A DNA stretch of 64,000 nucleotides from an uncultured Clostridia bacterium (GCA_948472945.1 CAOKVX010000003.1:62001-126000), one strand, 5' to 3'. Shown: positions 37,419 to 46,006, counted from the first letter of the stretch. Notes: a model not told the origin generated them from the letters alone. A program made the numbers and translations.

Positions 37419-38126
37419 ATGATACGGATAGAGAATATAGTGAAGACATTTGGCAAGAAAGATGCTGTTGTGGAGGCGCTGCGCGGAATCAGTCTTTCTG
37501 TTCGCGAGGGAGAAATGGTGGCAGTCATGGGAAAAAGCGGCTCAGGAAAATCTACGCTTCTCAACATACTGGGGGGAATGATGTCTGCAGATGGCGGTAC
37601 ATATTTATACAATGGAAAAGACGTCAATTTTAAAAGCCAAAAGGAGCTGGTAAAGTTTCGCAGAAATGAAATTGGTTTTGTTGTACAATATTTTGCTTTG
37701 GTGGACGATTTGAATGTTTTTCGCAATGTGGCTCTTCCCTTGAAATATCAGGGCTATTCACGTAAGAAAATTACAAAAAAGGTTATGGAGACTCTTGCGT
37801 CTCTTGGAATAGAGGATAAGGCAAAAGCGTATCCTTTTGAATTATCGGGAGGCCAACAGCAGAGGGTGGCAATTGCGAGGGCTGTCGTAAAAAGTCCGCG
37901 AATAATACTGGCGGATGAGCCGACAGGCGCACTGGATGAGGCCACAGGTGAAGAAGTGCAGAAAATCTTCAGGACATTGAATGAGAATGGAAAGACCGTG
38001 ATTATCGTAACCCATGATGCGAAAGTGGCGGAAAAGTGCGACAGAATTATTTATGTGAAAGATGGGATTGTGGAGGGAAGCAGTGAAACCGGACAGAATG
38101 GCTGCCATAAAGGAGGCAGTGTATGA
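37419..38126 (+). CDS. ABC transporter ATP-binding protein (MacB/LolD type)
   Basis: 235 residues from ATG 37419 (TTG 37407 or GTG 37410 are possible). Walker A GKSGSGKS, Q-loop region in EIGFVVQYFALVDDL, signature LSGGQQQRVAIARA, Walker B ILADEPTGALDE and the H-loop VTHDAKVA are all intact. The family drives FtsX-like permeases. Its stop overlaps the next permease start (ATGA). It is intact, unlike the ATPase gene in the second cluster. Confidence 0.9.
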   Translation: MIRIENIVKTFGKKDAVVEALRGISLSVREGEMVAVMGKSGSGKSTLLNILGGMMSADGGTYLYNGKDVNFKSQKELVKFRRNEIGFVVQYFALVDDLNVFRNVALPLKYQGYSRKKITKKVMETLASLGIEDKAKAYPFELSGGQQQRVAIARAVVKSPRIILADEPTGALDEATGEEVQKIFRTLNENGKTVIIVTHDAKVAEKCDRIIYVKDGIVEGSSETGQNGCHKGGSV

Positions 38127-39160
38127 AAGTTTTTGGAAAAAAGATTCCGAGGGGGAATTTACTTATATATTTTAGTTTTACGGTTGTTTCATTATGTATC
38201 CTGCTCATTGTTTCGGCAGTCCGGGCGGAGAACGTCACTAAACTTATTAAAAATTCCCTTTATTCCGGACATCAAAAATCATTTACAATAATAAATTCAG
38301 AGGATGAGAAACAATGGGAGAATGTAATTCCGGACATTGAAGTGGAATATGAACATTTCGCCATCTATGTACCGATGCGTAGTTCTGATGTTGCGCTCCG
38401 TGGAGTCTATGTGAATGGAGATATAGAGCAGCCGCCAATGCTTTCCGGAGAGTATTTTGACCATTCCACTGCATGGACGGACCAGAGGAAAGCGGTGCTT
38501 GGAAAAAATCATGAGAAAGATGTGTCAGTGAGGGATGGCAAAAAATATTACCGATATAACGATACAGACTATGAAGTAATCGGAATTATGGGGACAAAAG
38601 AAGAAAGCCGTATCAATCAGATGGTTTTGATTGATTTCAAGTCAGCTATAGGGATTGCGGGAATAAATACACGCTATGTACTAGATACAAAAAACGAAGC
38701 AAATATATATGATATAGGGCAAAAAATATATGACCTTTTTACTTATCCTGCCGAAGTACTGATTGGACTGCAGGAACAGAATGACAGTACCGGACTCGCC
38801 GCATACTTATCCGGTGATATGATTATGGATACAATGTATGTAATGATTCTCATAAGCTTTTCTTTAAGCACTGTTCTTATAACATTTATATGGTTTCGGT
38901 TCAGAAGGCAGTTATTTTATGCATGGAAACTGTCAGGATATAGGAAATGCCCGGTATGTCTTGAGATTGCAAAAAGATTTTATGTAATTGCTGGAGCGGG
39001 TTTTGTGGCTGGAATTATATTGATGTTTATAATATCAAATATTGTTCCGGATGTAGATATAGTATTTATGGATGTCTGTAGGGCGTTTGGGATGACATTA
39101 GGATTGGGGACGCTCATTCTGTGTTTTTGTTATGTTGTAAATAATAATAAAAAATTATAA
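38123..39160 (+). CDS. FtsX/MacB-like ABC permease, second subunit
   Basis: 345 residues with one N-terminal membrane segment (~14-32), an extracellular domain (~35-235) and three C-terminal membrane segments. It is a shorter relative of the 454-residue permease and probably its heterodimer partner. It starts within the ATPase stop (ATGA overlap). It is the last gene of the first cluster; the second repeat cassette begins 50 bases later. Confidence 0.75.
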   Translation: MKVFGKKIPRGNLLIYFSFTVVSLCILLIVSAVRAENVTKLIKNSLYSGHQKSFTIINSEDEKQWENVIPDIEVEYEHFAIYVPMRSSDVALRGVYVNGDIEQPPMLSGEYFDHSTAWTDQRKAVLGKNHEKDVSVRDGKKYYRYNDTDYEVIGIMGTKEESRINQMVLIDFKSAIGIAGINTRYVLDTKNEANIYDIGQKIYDLFTYPAEVLIGLQEQNDSTGLAAYLSGDMIMDTMYVMILISFSLSTVLITFIWFRFRRQLFYAWKLSGYRKCPVCLEIAKRFYVIAGAGFVAGIILMFIISNIVPDVDIVFMDVCRAFGMTLGLGTLILCFCYVVNNNKKL

Positions 39161-39210
39161 TATGAGAAGCTTATAAGTATACACAAGTACGGCGTATAAT
39201 TTATTCAAAT

Positions 39211-39308
39211 CTTTTAAAAGCAGTCATTTTGGCTGCTTTTATTTTGTGGAAAAATATAATTTTTTATATATACTTATATTATCTATGTATTTGTTAACAA
39301 AATATCAG
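39211..39308. repeat. Terminator-promoter cassette, copy 2
   Basis: Near-identical to 35023-35120. It has the terminator AAAAGCAG/CTGCTTTT (39216-39240) and the same AT-rich middle. Differences include TTAACA for TTGACA in the -35. Confidence 0.85.
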
Positions 39309-39322
39309 AGGTAATATATTAT
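39294..39322 (+). promoter_or_regulatory. Promoter of the second accessory cluster
   Basis: TTAACA, 17-base spacer, TATTAT. It is homologous to the promoter at 35106 but weaker in the -35, and it lacks the palindrome on the -10. Confidence 0.5.
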
Positions 39323-39356
39323 CATATAGACATCTGATTTTAATGATTAATTATGA

Positions 39357-39437
39357 GGTGAGAATAATAATTATAACGGCGACACATATTTTGTATCAGG
39401 TTTTTGGGACGAAGAAACTGGAAAATATCAAGGTTAA
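39357..39437 (+). pseudogene. Possible remnant of a small protein gene
   Basis: A frame without a start codon reads 26 protein-like residues, including YNGDTYFVSGFWDEETGKYQ, and then stops. It occupies the place that the secreted-protein gene has in the first cluster. No clear similarity to that protein is visible. The rest of this ~330-base gap holds the repeat cassette and the promoter. Confidence 0.35.
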
Positions 39438-39492
39438 TATTTTAAATCATCCCCAGATATTTTAATCATACGCCGTCTAGGAGGTTTCTGTA

Positions 39493-40304
39493 ATGCTAAT
39501 AAAAAGTGAATTATACAAAATGTTAAAATCAAAAAAAAGTATATTTTTTATTGTTTTAATGATTTTAATTCCCTTTATAGATTTGATATCAAATATTCTT
39601 AATGTTTATTTGGATTATTGGTTAAACAAGGAGGCATATATAGACTGGTTTGTTCCAAGTATGAGACTGAATCCTGCAATGGGTAGTTTTTTGTCAGGGA
39701 GCAGCCACGGACATATATCGCAGATGTTATTAATTTGGATAATGCCTATATATTTGATGATTATTTACAGTGATACATATATTTCAGAGGTAAAGTATGG
39801 ATATAACAATATTGTTTTTACTAAGTCAGACAGGAGAAAGATTGTAAGGCAGAGGTTTGTAATTTCATTTGCTTTGGGCTTTGCAGTTAGCTTTGTAGGA
39901 CTTTTTTTTATTATATAATATCGAATATAGTATTTTATGGCGGGACTGATATGCATGGATTAGAATATGCCGAGTATGAAAGTGGATTTATTGCACTGTG
40001 CCTTGGCAATCCAAATATAGCGTATTTGTTTTATGTTATCGTATATTGTTTAATTGTGGGCGGATGCGGAATAATTTGTACAGGTATCAGCTTCGTGATT
40101 CCCAATTATAAAATAGCTTATCCGTTTGTTTTCTTTATATGGATAGTTCAAATTATTGCGCCATACAGCCTGACTTATGCCATGCAGCCGTTTATTGAGT
40201 ACGTACTGAATTACATAATCCCGTCATTGGTTATCTACACAGTTGTTGTCGCGGCAGTTGCCGTGGTTTCGTATAATATTAAGGTAAGATGTGATGAAAT
40301 CTAA
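39493..40304 (+). pseudogene. ABC-2-like permease interrupted at a T8 tract
   Basis: The first frame (39493-39918, 141 residues, MLIKSELYKMLKSKKSIFFI) stops just after eight T residues (39902-39909). The frame that runs on to 40304 continues the same kind of membrane protein, and reading -1 across the T run joins them into ~270 residues with six hydrophobic segments, the normal ABC-2 size. In frame the tract also forms a T TTT TTT slippery heptamer. So this is a frameshift mutation, a phase-variable gene, a slippage site or a sequencing error. AGGAGG precedes the start. Confidence 0.7.
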
Positions 40305-41016
40305 AAGACTAAGACTCTTGTATGATGTTTTGTTAATTTTATTATTTTGTTTTATCTGGCTGCACTTAAACCGAAATTATCTGCCTGAATTAGAACAAAT
40401 GGGACGGCAAGGACTTCTGTATATTACAGCGGCGGGTTCGGGATATGGTAATGTAATGTCTCATGGTTCACTGTATGCTTTATTTTACTTGTTAATGTTA
40501 TCGCAATGGATGCCTGACAGTATGATTCAATGGCTGGTTAGGACAAAAAGAAAGAACTATCTCTTTTTGTTATTTAAAAGGACGGCTCTGTGTGCAGTGC
40601 AGTTTTCATTTATTTATGCTGCAGTTATGGTAGTATTTACCGTTAGTTTTGTAAAAATGCAGATTATTTTGGATGCAGGATTTATTCCCGGAGCTGCTGT
40701 GTGGTTTTTGTTTATATTCGCTTATTATCTTTTTATTGGAAGCATTTATTGCTTTTTTAATCTGATAATGATGTCCGACAGTAAATCCTATATTGTAGCA
40801 TTTGCCGTATCCGTTTTTTTGTTATGTTTAAGCAGGTTTAAACAAATTTGGACGCCTGTTTCCACTCTTGGTATTTTGGAAATGCAATATGACAACTATT
40901 TGAGTTTAAATTATGTTTTAGTTAATTTGCCGATAATTATGTTTTTGACGGCTGTATTCTTTTTCGTTTCAAATATTATTTTCAAGGATAAGGACATTTT
41001 GCATGAAAAAAACTAA
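40294..41016 (+). CDS. Membrane protein, ABC-2-like permease family
   Basis: About 240 residues with six hydrophobic segments and no enzymatic motif. The basic cytoplasmic loop VRTKRKNYLFLLFKRT resembles the loops VTREKSRNKLLMRLT of the next gene and TKSDRRKIVRQRF of the previous one, so the three look like paralogues. It overlaps both neighbours (starts before the upstream stop at 40304; its own stop lies after 41003). Function probably in transport or immunity, by context only. Confidence 0.6.
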   Translation: MKSKRLRLLYDVLLILLFCFIWLHLNRNYLPELEQMGRQGLLYITAAGSGYGNVMSHGSLYALFYLLMLSQWMPDSMIQWLVRTKRKNYLFLLFKRTALCAVQFSFIYAAVMVVFTVSFVKMQIILDAGFIPGAAVWFLFIFAYYLFIGSIYCFFNLIMMSDSKSYIVAFAVSVFLLCLSRFKQIWTPVSTLGILEMQYDNYLSLNYVLVNLPIIMFLTAVFFFVSNIIFKDKDILHEKN

Positions 41017-41713
41017 GAATATTATGTTTGCAGTGGCATTATGTATTTGGGCATATCTTCAGGTGAAAATAAGAGCGGGCGGCGATATTATTGGTATATA
41101 TAACGGTGTCGGATTTAATGGACGCATAGTTTTATATGTGAGGAGTTTTTTCCTGTTTTCGTGTTACTGCCTGTATGCGTACAATGAATTTGAGACATAT
41201 ATAAGCCGCTATGGGGTGTTATTAGTTACCAGGGAAAAATCAAGGAATAAGCTGTTAATGCGTTTGACAGGAAAATTAATTCGGTTAACTGTCACGGTTG
41301 AGGCTATAAAAATATTTTGCTTTGTAGTTTTTATGCTGATTATAAGAGGAAGTATAACTGTTAACAATCCATTAGAACTCATTTTAATGGCTGTTTTAAA
41401 TATTTTGTCATACTTGATTATTTTGTTTATACAGATGTCAATTGAAATTTTTTGGTCGGGAAATGTTGCGGTTTGTGTTTCTATGGCTTATTTTCTGGCA
41501 AGTTTATGTGTAAGCGATTACATTTATAAAATACCATTTATATCAAAAAAGATTCACTTGTTTTTTGTTCCAAACATAACAATGAAGCTGAGATTGGATG
41601 AAATGAAAGTGGCTGGCAGTATATATTATATAATCGCCGGAATTTTGCTGCTTAGTCTATTATGTATGTACATACTTATATATAGATTATTCAGAAAGAA
41701 AGATTTATTATAG
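41003..41713 (+). CDS. Membrane protein, ABC-2-like permease family
   Basis: 236 residues and about six hydrophobic segments, ending in a basic tail (YRLFRKKDLL). It shares loop pattern and size with the preceding membrane protein. It starts at ATG 41003 inside the upstream gene. The ATPase that should energise the set, just downstream, is broken, so this transporter may be inactive or may borrow another ATPase. Confidence 0.6.
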   Translation: MKKTKNIMFAVALCIWAYLQVKIRAGGDIIGIYNGVGFNGRIVLYVRSFFLFSCYCLYAYNEFETYISRYGVLLVTREKSRNKLLMRLTGKLIRLTVTVEAIKIFCFVVFMLIIRGSITVNNPLELILMAVLNILSYLIILFIQMSIEIFWSGNVAVCVSMAYFLASLCVSDYIYKIPFISKKIHLFFVPNITMKLRLDEMKVAGSIYYIIAGILLLSLLCMYILIYRLFRKKDLL

Positions 41714-41801
41714 TCAGGAAATTGATAAAGTTTGTTTGCAAATTTTCGGTGTTGGAAATAAGGAATAAATGTAAACGCTATAGTTTATTTGGAGGTTGTA
41801 T

Positions 41802-42274
41802 ATGATAAAAGTTGAAGGTCTTACTAAGACGATAAAGGGAAGAACTATTTTAGATAATATCAATTGTACATTTGAAAACGGAACTAAAATACCAGTCTGC
41901 TGCCACAGTACGACGCATTTACTAATCTGAAAATTCTTGCCAAAATTAAAAATACTGCTACAGATGAGGATATAAAACATGCGGTTGAACTTGTTGGACT
42001 CGACCCGGAAAGCAAGGCAAAAGTTAAAACATATTCTCTGGGAATGAAACAGAAGCTTGCTATCGCACAGGCAATATTTGAATCTCCAGAGCTTCTGCTG
42101 CTCGACGAACCTACTAATGCCCTCGATGAAAAGAGCATTGAAAATATCAGGGAACTATTGAAAGATATAAAAAAAACAGGGACAACAATTATTATAGCGA
42201 GCCATAACAAAGATGACCTGAGAATTTTATCTGAACAGACGTTTAAATTAGAAGAAGGAAAGATGTCGTCTTAG
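41802..42274 (+). pseudogene. ABC ATPase gene with internal deletion of Walker A
   Basis: After GGAGG, ATG 41802 opens a normal ABC N-terminus (MIKVEGLTKTIKGRTILDNI to FENGTKI) but the frame stops at about 41930. A different frame resumes with LLPQYDAFTNLKILAKIK and continues through YSLGMKQKLAIAQAIF (signature) and LLLLDEPTNALDE (Walker B) to the stop at 42274. The segment that should hold Walker A and the following ~50 codons is gone, and the junction shifts frame. The product cannot bind ATP normally. The closest intact relatives are bacitracin/lantibiotic-type ATPases. Confidence 0.85.
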
Positions 42275-42333
42275 AATAAAATTACGGGTTACGGAGCTGC
42301 CGATTGTGCAGTAATAATAATATATTTACAAAC

Positions 42334-42373
42334 AAAAAAGGGCCGCGCACATTAAGTGCGTGAGCCCTTTTTT
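42334..42373. terminator. Bidirectional terminator closing the accessory region
   Basis: AAAAAAGGGC pairs with GCCCTTTTTT, with an inner GCGCAC/GTGCGT stem. A/T runs on both sides allow function in either direction. The rest of the gap to 42598 is AT-rich with nothing else I can identify. Confidence 0.9.
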
Positions 42374-42598
42374 GAAAGAGTAAAAGAGGAGTTCTGCAAG
42401 TAAATATCCTGCAGTTTATTTTATGAAAATCTAATAGGTAATTTAACTATGGTTTTATTATATAGTGAAAAAACTGATTTTTTATGGCTATATTGTGAAC
42501 ATAATGTAACAATGTTTTTCCAATGTTTGAATAACGAATAGTGTTTTAGTGAATATTATAATAGATAGGAATATATAGTTGTTTGATGGGAGAAGATG

Positions 42599-43051
42599 AT
42601 GCTTAGTATATTGGGAAAGCTGTTGTGCACTGAATTGGGAGAGCAGAGGTATAATATATATTTTGACAGTTACAGCGGAGCAAAAAAGCAGAATGAAGTT
42701 ATATTCTGCGACATATATAAGCAGCTGCGGAGTAAAGACATAGACACGCTTCAGTCAATGCTTGAGAGGCTTCTTTCGGCAATTGAGCTGTCGATGAAAA
42801 TAAGCAGGCAGTATATGTGGGTCTGGATTGCGACAATCCTCACCGTAATTCTTTTAATTATTCTGCCGGTGCCCGTCATGTGTATGGTAACGGGAATATT
42901 TATAGTTGTGACGAGCTTCGGCTATAAAAGTATTGTGTTTCTTATTAACAGGTATTGTTTTATAGACGCCAATATAGTTCTCATATATAAGACGGCGCTA
43001 TATCATCTTATACTGACTTACAACATTAGAAAAATGAATATGATTACATGA
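42599..43051 (+). CDS. Small membrane protein, unknown
   Basis: 150 residues. The first ~75 are soluble and charged (YFDSYSGAKKQNEVIFCDIY). Two hydrophobic segments lie at ~80-117 (WVWIATILTVILLIILPVPV) and a weaker one near the end. GGGAGA is 5 bases before ATG 42599 (ATG 42596 also possible). I recognise no family. It overlaps the open frame upstream of the next gene by four bases. Confidence 0.55.
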   Translation: MLSILGKLLCTELGEQRYNIYFDSYSGAKKQNEVIFCDIYKQLRSKDIDTLQSMLERLLSAIELSMKISRQYMWVWIATILTVILLIILPVPVMCMVTGIFIVVTSFGYKSIVFLINRYCFIDANIVLIYKTALYHLILTYNIRKMNMIT

Positions 43052-43236
43052 TACAGAGTGTAAATATTGTCCATGATTTGTTGACAGTAATTACTATATT
43101 ATGTATAATTATAAGTATATTTGTTGTATTATATAATTTTTTTCTGAATACTCGAATATACGCATTTAGTTCAACGTGCGGCATAAAAATAATGTTACAG
43201 CATAATTTACAAAATGATATAATTAAGGGGAAGATT

Positions 43237-43890
43237 ATGAAAGACAAAAAAAGAATGTCAGTGAAACTGGAAATATTTTTAATGTTTATATGTTTCCTGA
43301 GTTTGTTTATGATTAATAAACAGGCTTTTTCAAAAACAACAACAATTAGAATAGAAAAAGGAAAGACTTATAAGCTTAAGATAAAAAAGGGCAGTAAAAT
43401 AAAGTGTAGCAATAAAAAGATTGCAAAGATAATGAAAAATGGTAAAATAAAAGGTTTAAAAAAAGGTAAGTGCAAAATTGAGGTTAAAAATGGGAAAAGG
43501 ACTATGAAGTATACTATTCGAGTAAATAGTGTTAAAAAGAATAGAGAAACACCAGTCTTGATTGCTAGTCCAGTACCAATTGCAAACCCTACAGAACGAC
43601 CTAACCCGGTTGACGGAGGAAGTATATATGTAAAGGATCTGACTGTAAGCTCTATTGATAGAAAAGATGACAATACATCAGTAGTTTGTCTGGCGGTTGA
43701 CGTGCAGACGACATATTTTGATAAGGACAAAATAAAATGTGTAAAATTTGACTATCCAAATGATAAGCTGTCAGATATAAAAATTGGTAATAAAATATCA
43801 ATAGGATTCAACACGTTTAACGTAACGCATGAGATTGAAAATGGCACTGATACGATTAAAGGAAATGTGTTGATAATACAGTTAAATTGA
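43237..43890 (+). CDS. Secreted protein with bacterial Ig-like repeat
   Basis: 217 residues from ATG 43237, with AAGGGG upstream; the frame is open from 43048 but without a ribosome site. Signal peptide at ~9-30 (EIFLMFICFLSLFMI). Residues ~35-95 are a very lysine-rich Big_2-like Ig fold (KCSNKKIAKIMKNGKIKGLK, then GKCKIEVKNGK). A Pro-rich linker (PVPIANPTERPNP) leads to a ~75-residue C-terminal domain of unknown type. Probably displayed on the cell surface. Confidence 0.65.
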   Translation: MKDKKRMSVKLEIFLMFICFLSLFMINKQAFSKTTTIRIEKGKTYKLKIKKGSKIKCSNKKIAKIMKNGKIKGLKKGKCKIEVKNGKRTMKYTIRVNSVKKNRETPVLIASPVPIANPTERPNPVDGGSIYVKDLTVSSIDRKDDNTSVVCLAVDVQTTYFDKDKIKCVKFDYPNDKLSDIKIGNKISIGFNTFNVTHEIENGTDTIKGNVLIIQLN

Positions 43891-43974
43891 TAATATGTAA
43901 TGCAAAAAAAGAAAGGCGTAATCAAGGGAACGGCCCTTGTTAAACGCCGGATCAAATAAAGAGTATAAAGTTGG

Positions 43975-44015
43975 GCATGTCTATGGTAATTTTATTACTA
44001 AAGACATGCTTTCTT
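43975..44015 (+). terminator. Terminator after the Ig-like protein gene
   Basis: GCATGTCT/AGACATGC with an inner GTAAT/ATTAC stem, followed by TTTCTTT. An imperfect hairpin (43915-43948; GGCGT/ACGCC and CAAGGG/CCCTTG) lies just before it. Confidence 0.7.
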
Positions 44016-44170
44016 TGCCTGTAGATTGTATTGACGATAGTGTTTAAGCGGACAATTCAATTATAATACCATGAAGGAGAATTTTCTTTTAAAATACTTC
44101 ATATTATGGTAAAATTAAAATATAAATTCAAAATAATCTGAGTCAGGTTATGGGAAATGGGGGAATTGTT

Positions 44171-44770
44171 ATGGCAGGTAAATTAGTGCTTATTGACAGA
44201 CAGTACGGCAGTGGCGGACGCGAGGTTGGAAAGAGGATATCAGAAAACCTTGGAATACCGTTTTATGACGGTGAGATGCTATTGATGGCGGCTGAGAAAT
44301 TTGGATTTAACCTAGGGATTATGCAGGAATATGATGAGAAAAATGTAAAAAGTCTGATATATATGATAGCGATGACTGCCGAGTACAATTCGGGCAACAA
44401 CAATGCGTCAATGCCGCAGAATATGTATAATGCAATGTCTGATACGATTCTGAGACTTGCAAAGGAGGGACAGTGCGTTATTATGGGAAGATGCGCAGAC
44501 TATATTTTAAAGGGAATAGTCGATTACATTTCTGTTTTCGTGTATGCGTCTGATATGGAACAGAGGACAAAGCGCGCTATAGAAGTTGACGGCGTATCTC
44601 CTAAAGACACCGCAGCATATATAAAAAAGAGGGATAAACAAAGGAAAGACTATTATAATTTCTACACGGACGGCAGATGGGGAGCGGCAGAGAACTATGA
44701 CATTTGTCTCAATACTTCGTCGGTTAATTATGATAAATGTGCGGAGATTATATGTGATTTGGTAAAATAA
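44171..44770 (+). CDS. Cytidylate kinase-like protein
   Basis: 199 residues of the Cytidylate_kin2 type. The P-loop variant is DRQYGSGGREVGKRISENLG at the N-terminus, followed by IPFYDGEMLLMAAE; LAKEGQCVIMGRCADYIL follows mid-protein, and the lid-like basic run DKQRKDYYNFY lies near the end. GGGGGA is upstream of ATG 44171. Its substrate is unproven; these proteins are distinct from Cmk. The azlC gene starts two bases after the stop. Confidence 0.8.
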   Translation: MAGKLVLIDRQYGSGGREVGKRISENLGIPFYDGEMLLMAAEKFGFNLGIMQEYDEKNVKSLIYMIAMTAEYNSGNNNASMPQNMYNAMSDTILRLAKEGQCVIMGRCADYILKGIVDYISVFVYASDMEQRTKRAIEVDGVSPKDTAAYIKKRDKQRKDYYNFYTDGRWGAAENYDICLNTSSVNYDKCAEIICDLVK

Positions 44771-44771
44771 T

Positions 44772-45485
44772 ATGTTAAAGAGAGGAATAAAGGACGGTAT
44801 TCCTATTGGGCTGGGATACTTTTCAGTATCATTTTCATTTGGAATATTGTCTATTGCCAACGGATTTTCGGTTTTGGAGGCAGTACTTATATCTATGACG
44901 AATCTCACATCTGCGGGGCAGTTTGCCGGCATTACAATTATGGCATCGCTGGGAAGTCTTGTGGAGATGGCTGTAACACAATTAATTATTAATATGAGAT
45001 ATTCGCTTATGGCTATCTCACTGTCCCAGAAAGTTGACAGGAGATTTGGAATATCTGCAAGGCTGCTGCTTGGATTTGGAATTACGGACGAGATATTTGC
45101 AGTGGCTATGGGGAGCCGCAAAGGGATATCGCGCAAATATTTTTTAGGGCTGATGTCTCTGCCGTATCTGGGCTGGACGCTCGGAACGCTTGCGGGAGCT
45201 GTGTTCGGCAACGTCATGCCGGAAATAATATGCGACGCTCTTGGAATCGCTCTATTCGGAATGTTTATTGCAATAGTTGTTCCCGATATGAAAGGGGATA
45301 TAAAGATTGTTCTGACTGTTGCAATAGCAATTGTGGTCAGCTGTATTTTATATTATGTACCATTTTTTTCAAAAGTCTCATCAGGATTTGCCGTTATAAT
45401 AAGCGCGGTTACGGCGGCAGCGGCAGCGGCTTTTGTATCGGTTCATGAGGATAATAAAGAAGAGGGTATAAGTGGGAGAGAGTGA
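44772..45485 (+). CDS. azlC: AzlC family branched-chain amino acid exporter, large subunit
   Basis: 237-residue membrane protein with about six to seven segments. The N-terminal GIKDGIPIGLGYFSVSFSFG and the MTNLTSAGQFAGITIM block are AzlC hallmarks. It forms a two-part exporter with AzlD downstream (branched-chain amino acids or analogues). The azlD start overlaps or abuts its stop. Confidence 0.9.
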   Translation: MLKRGIKDGIPIGLGYFSVSFSFGILSIANGFSVLEAVLISMTNLTSAGQFAGITIMASLGSLVEMAVTQLIINMRYSLMAISLSQKVDRRFGISARLLLGFGITDEIFAVAMGSRKGISRKYFLGLMSLPYLGWTLGTLAGAVFGNVMPEIICDALGIALFGMFIAIVVPDMKGDIKIVLTVAIAIVVSCILYYVPFFSKVSSGFAVIISAVTAAAAAAFVSVHEDNKEEGISGRE

Positions 45486-45486
45486 T

Positions 45487-45801
45487 ATGATTGTTTTTTT
45501 TAAATATCTTGCAGTTATGGCGGGAGTTACATATCTTATCAGGGTTCTGCCATTTGTACTTATAAGACATAGAATACAGAACAGGTTTGTCAGCGCATTT
45601 CTGGATTACATACCGTACGCGGTTCTCGCGTCAATGACGGTGCCGGCTATATTATATTCGACGAATTCAATGATTACCGCGGCTGCGGGATTTTCTGCTG
45701 CGATAGTACTTGCATACAGAGAAAAAAGCCTGATTGTTGTCGCTCTTTGTGCAAGCGGTGCGGTTCTGTTGAGCCAGATATGTATAAATATAATGGCATA
45801 G
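45487..45801 (+). CDS. azlD: AzlD family transporter, small subunit
   Basis: 104 residues, about four membrane segments, with YLIRVLPFVLIRHRI and FLDYIPYAVLASMTVPAILY typical of AzlD. ATG 45487 follows GGGAGAG in the end of azlC; the open frame also has GTG 45472. It pairs with AzlC. Confidence 0.9.
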   Translation: MIVFFKYLAVMAGVTYLIRVLPFVLIRHRIQNRFVSAFLDYIPYAVLASMTVPAILYSTNSMITAAAGFSAAIVLAYREKSLIVVALCASGAVLLSQICINIMA

Positions 45802-45868
45802 CTTTTGTAAGCCGAATTGGATAATTATATATTATTATGTCGAGTATTAATTATTGTGTGTGAAAAAT

Positions 45869-45942
45869 AAACTTCGCATATTCATTTGTTAACAGAAAGT
45901 CTTATAATCGGTTTTAAATTAACAAATGTGTATGCGAAGTTT
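45869..45942. repeat. Long inverted repeat between convergent genes
   Basis: AAACTTCGCATA and CATTTGTTAA (45869-45892) pair with TTAACAAATG and TATGCGAAGTTT (45919-45942), broken by a 2-base mismatch, with a 26-base loop. It lies between the ends of azlD and the minus-strand FliD-like gene, so it may act as a bidirectional terminator or be a small inverted-repeat element. No transposase is nearby. Confidence 0.7.
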
Positions 45943-45946
45943 AACT

Positions 45947-46006
45947 TAGTTCAAAGGTGTCAATTTGAACCCGCCGAGAACGGCGTATTTTGGCGCCGTT
46001 GAGCTA
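45947..46006. repeat. Dispersed repeat element, copy A with inverted part
   Basis: TAGTTCAAAGGTGTCAATTT and onward to 45978 is a diverged copy of the element at 52642. TTGGCGCCGTTGAGCTA (45990-46006) is an inverted copy of its first half. Together they can fold into a hairpin. Confidence 0.65.

Noticed and set aside
45869-46006. Insertion sequence
   Set aside because: Inverted repeats are present but there is no transposase frame, and the interval is only ~140 bases.
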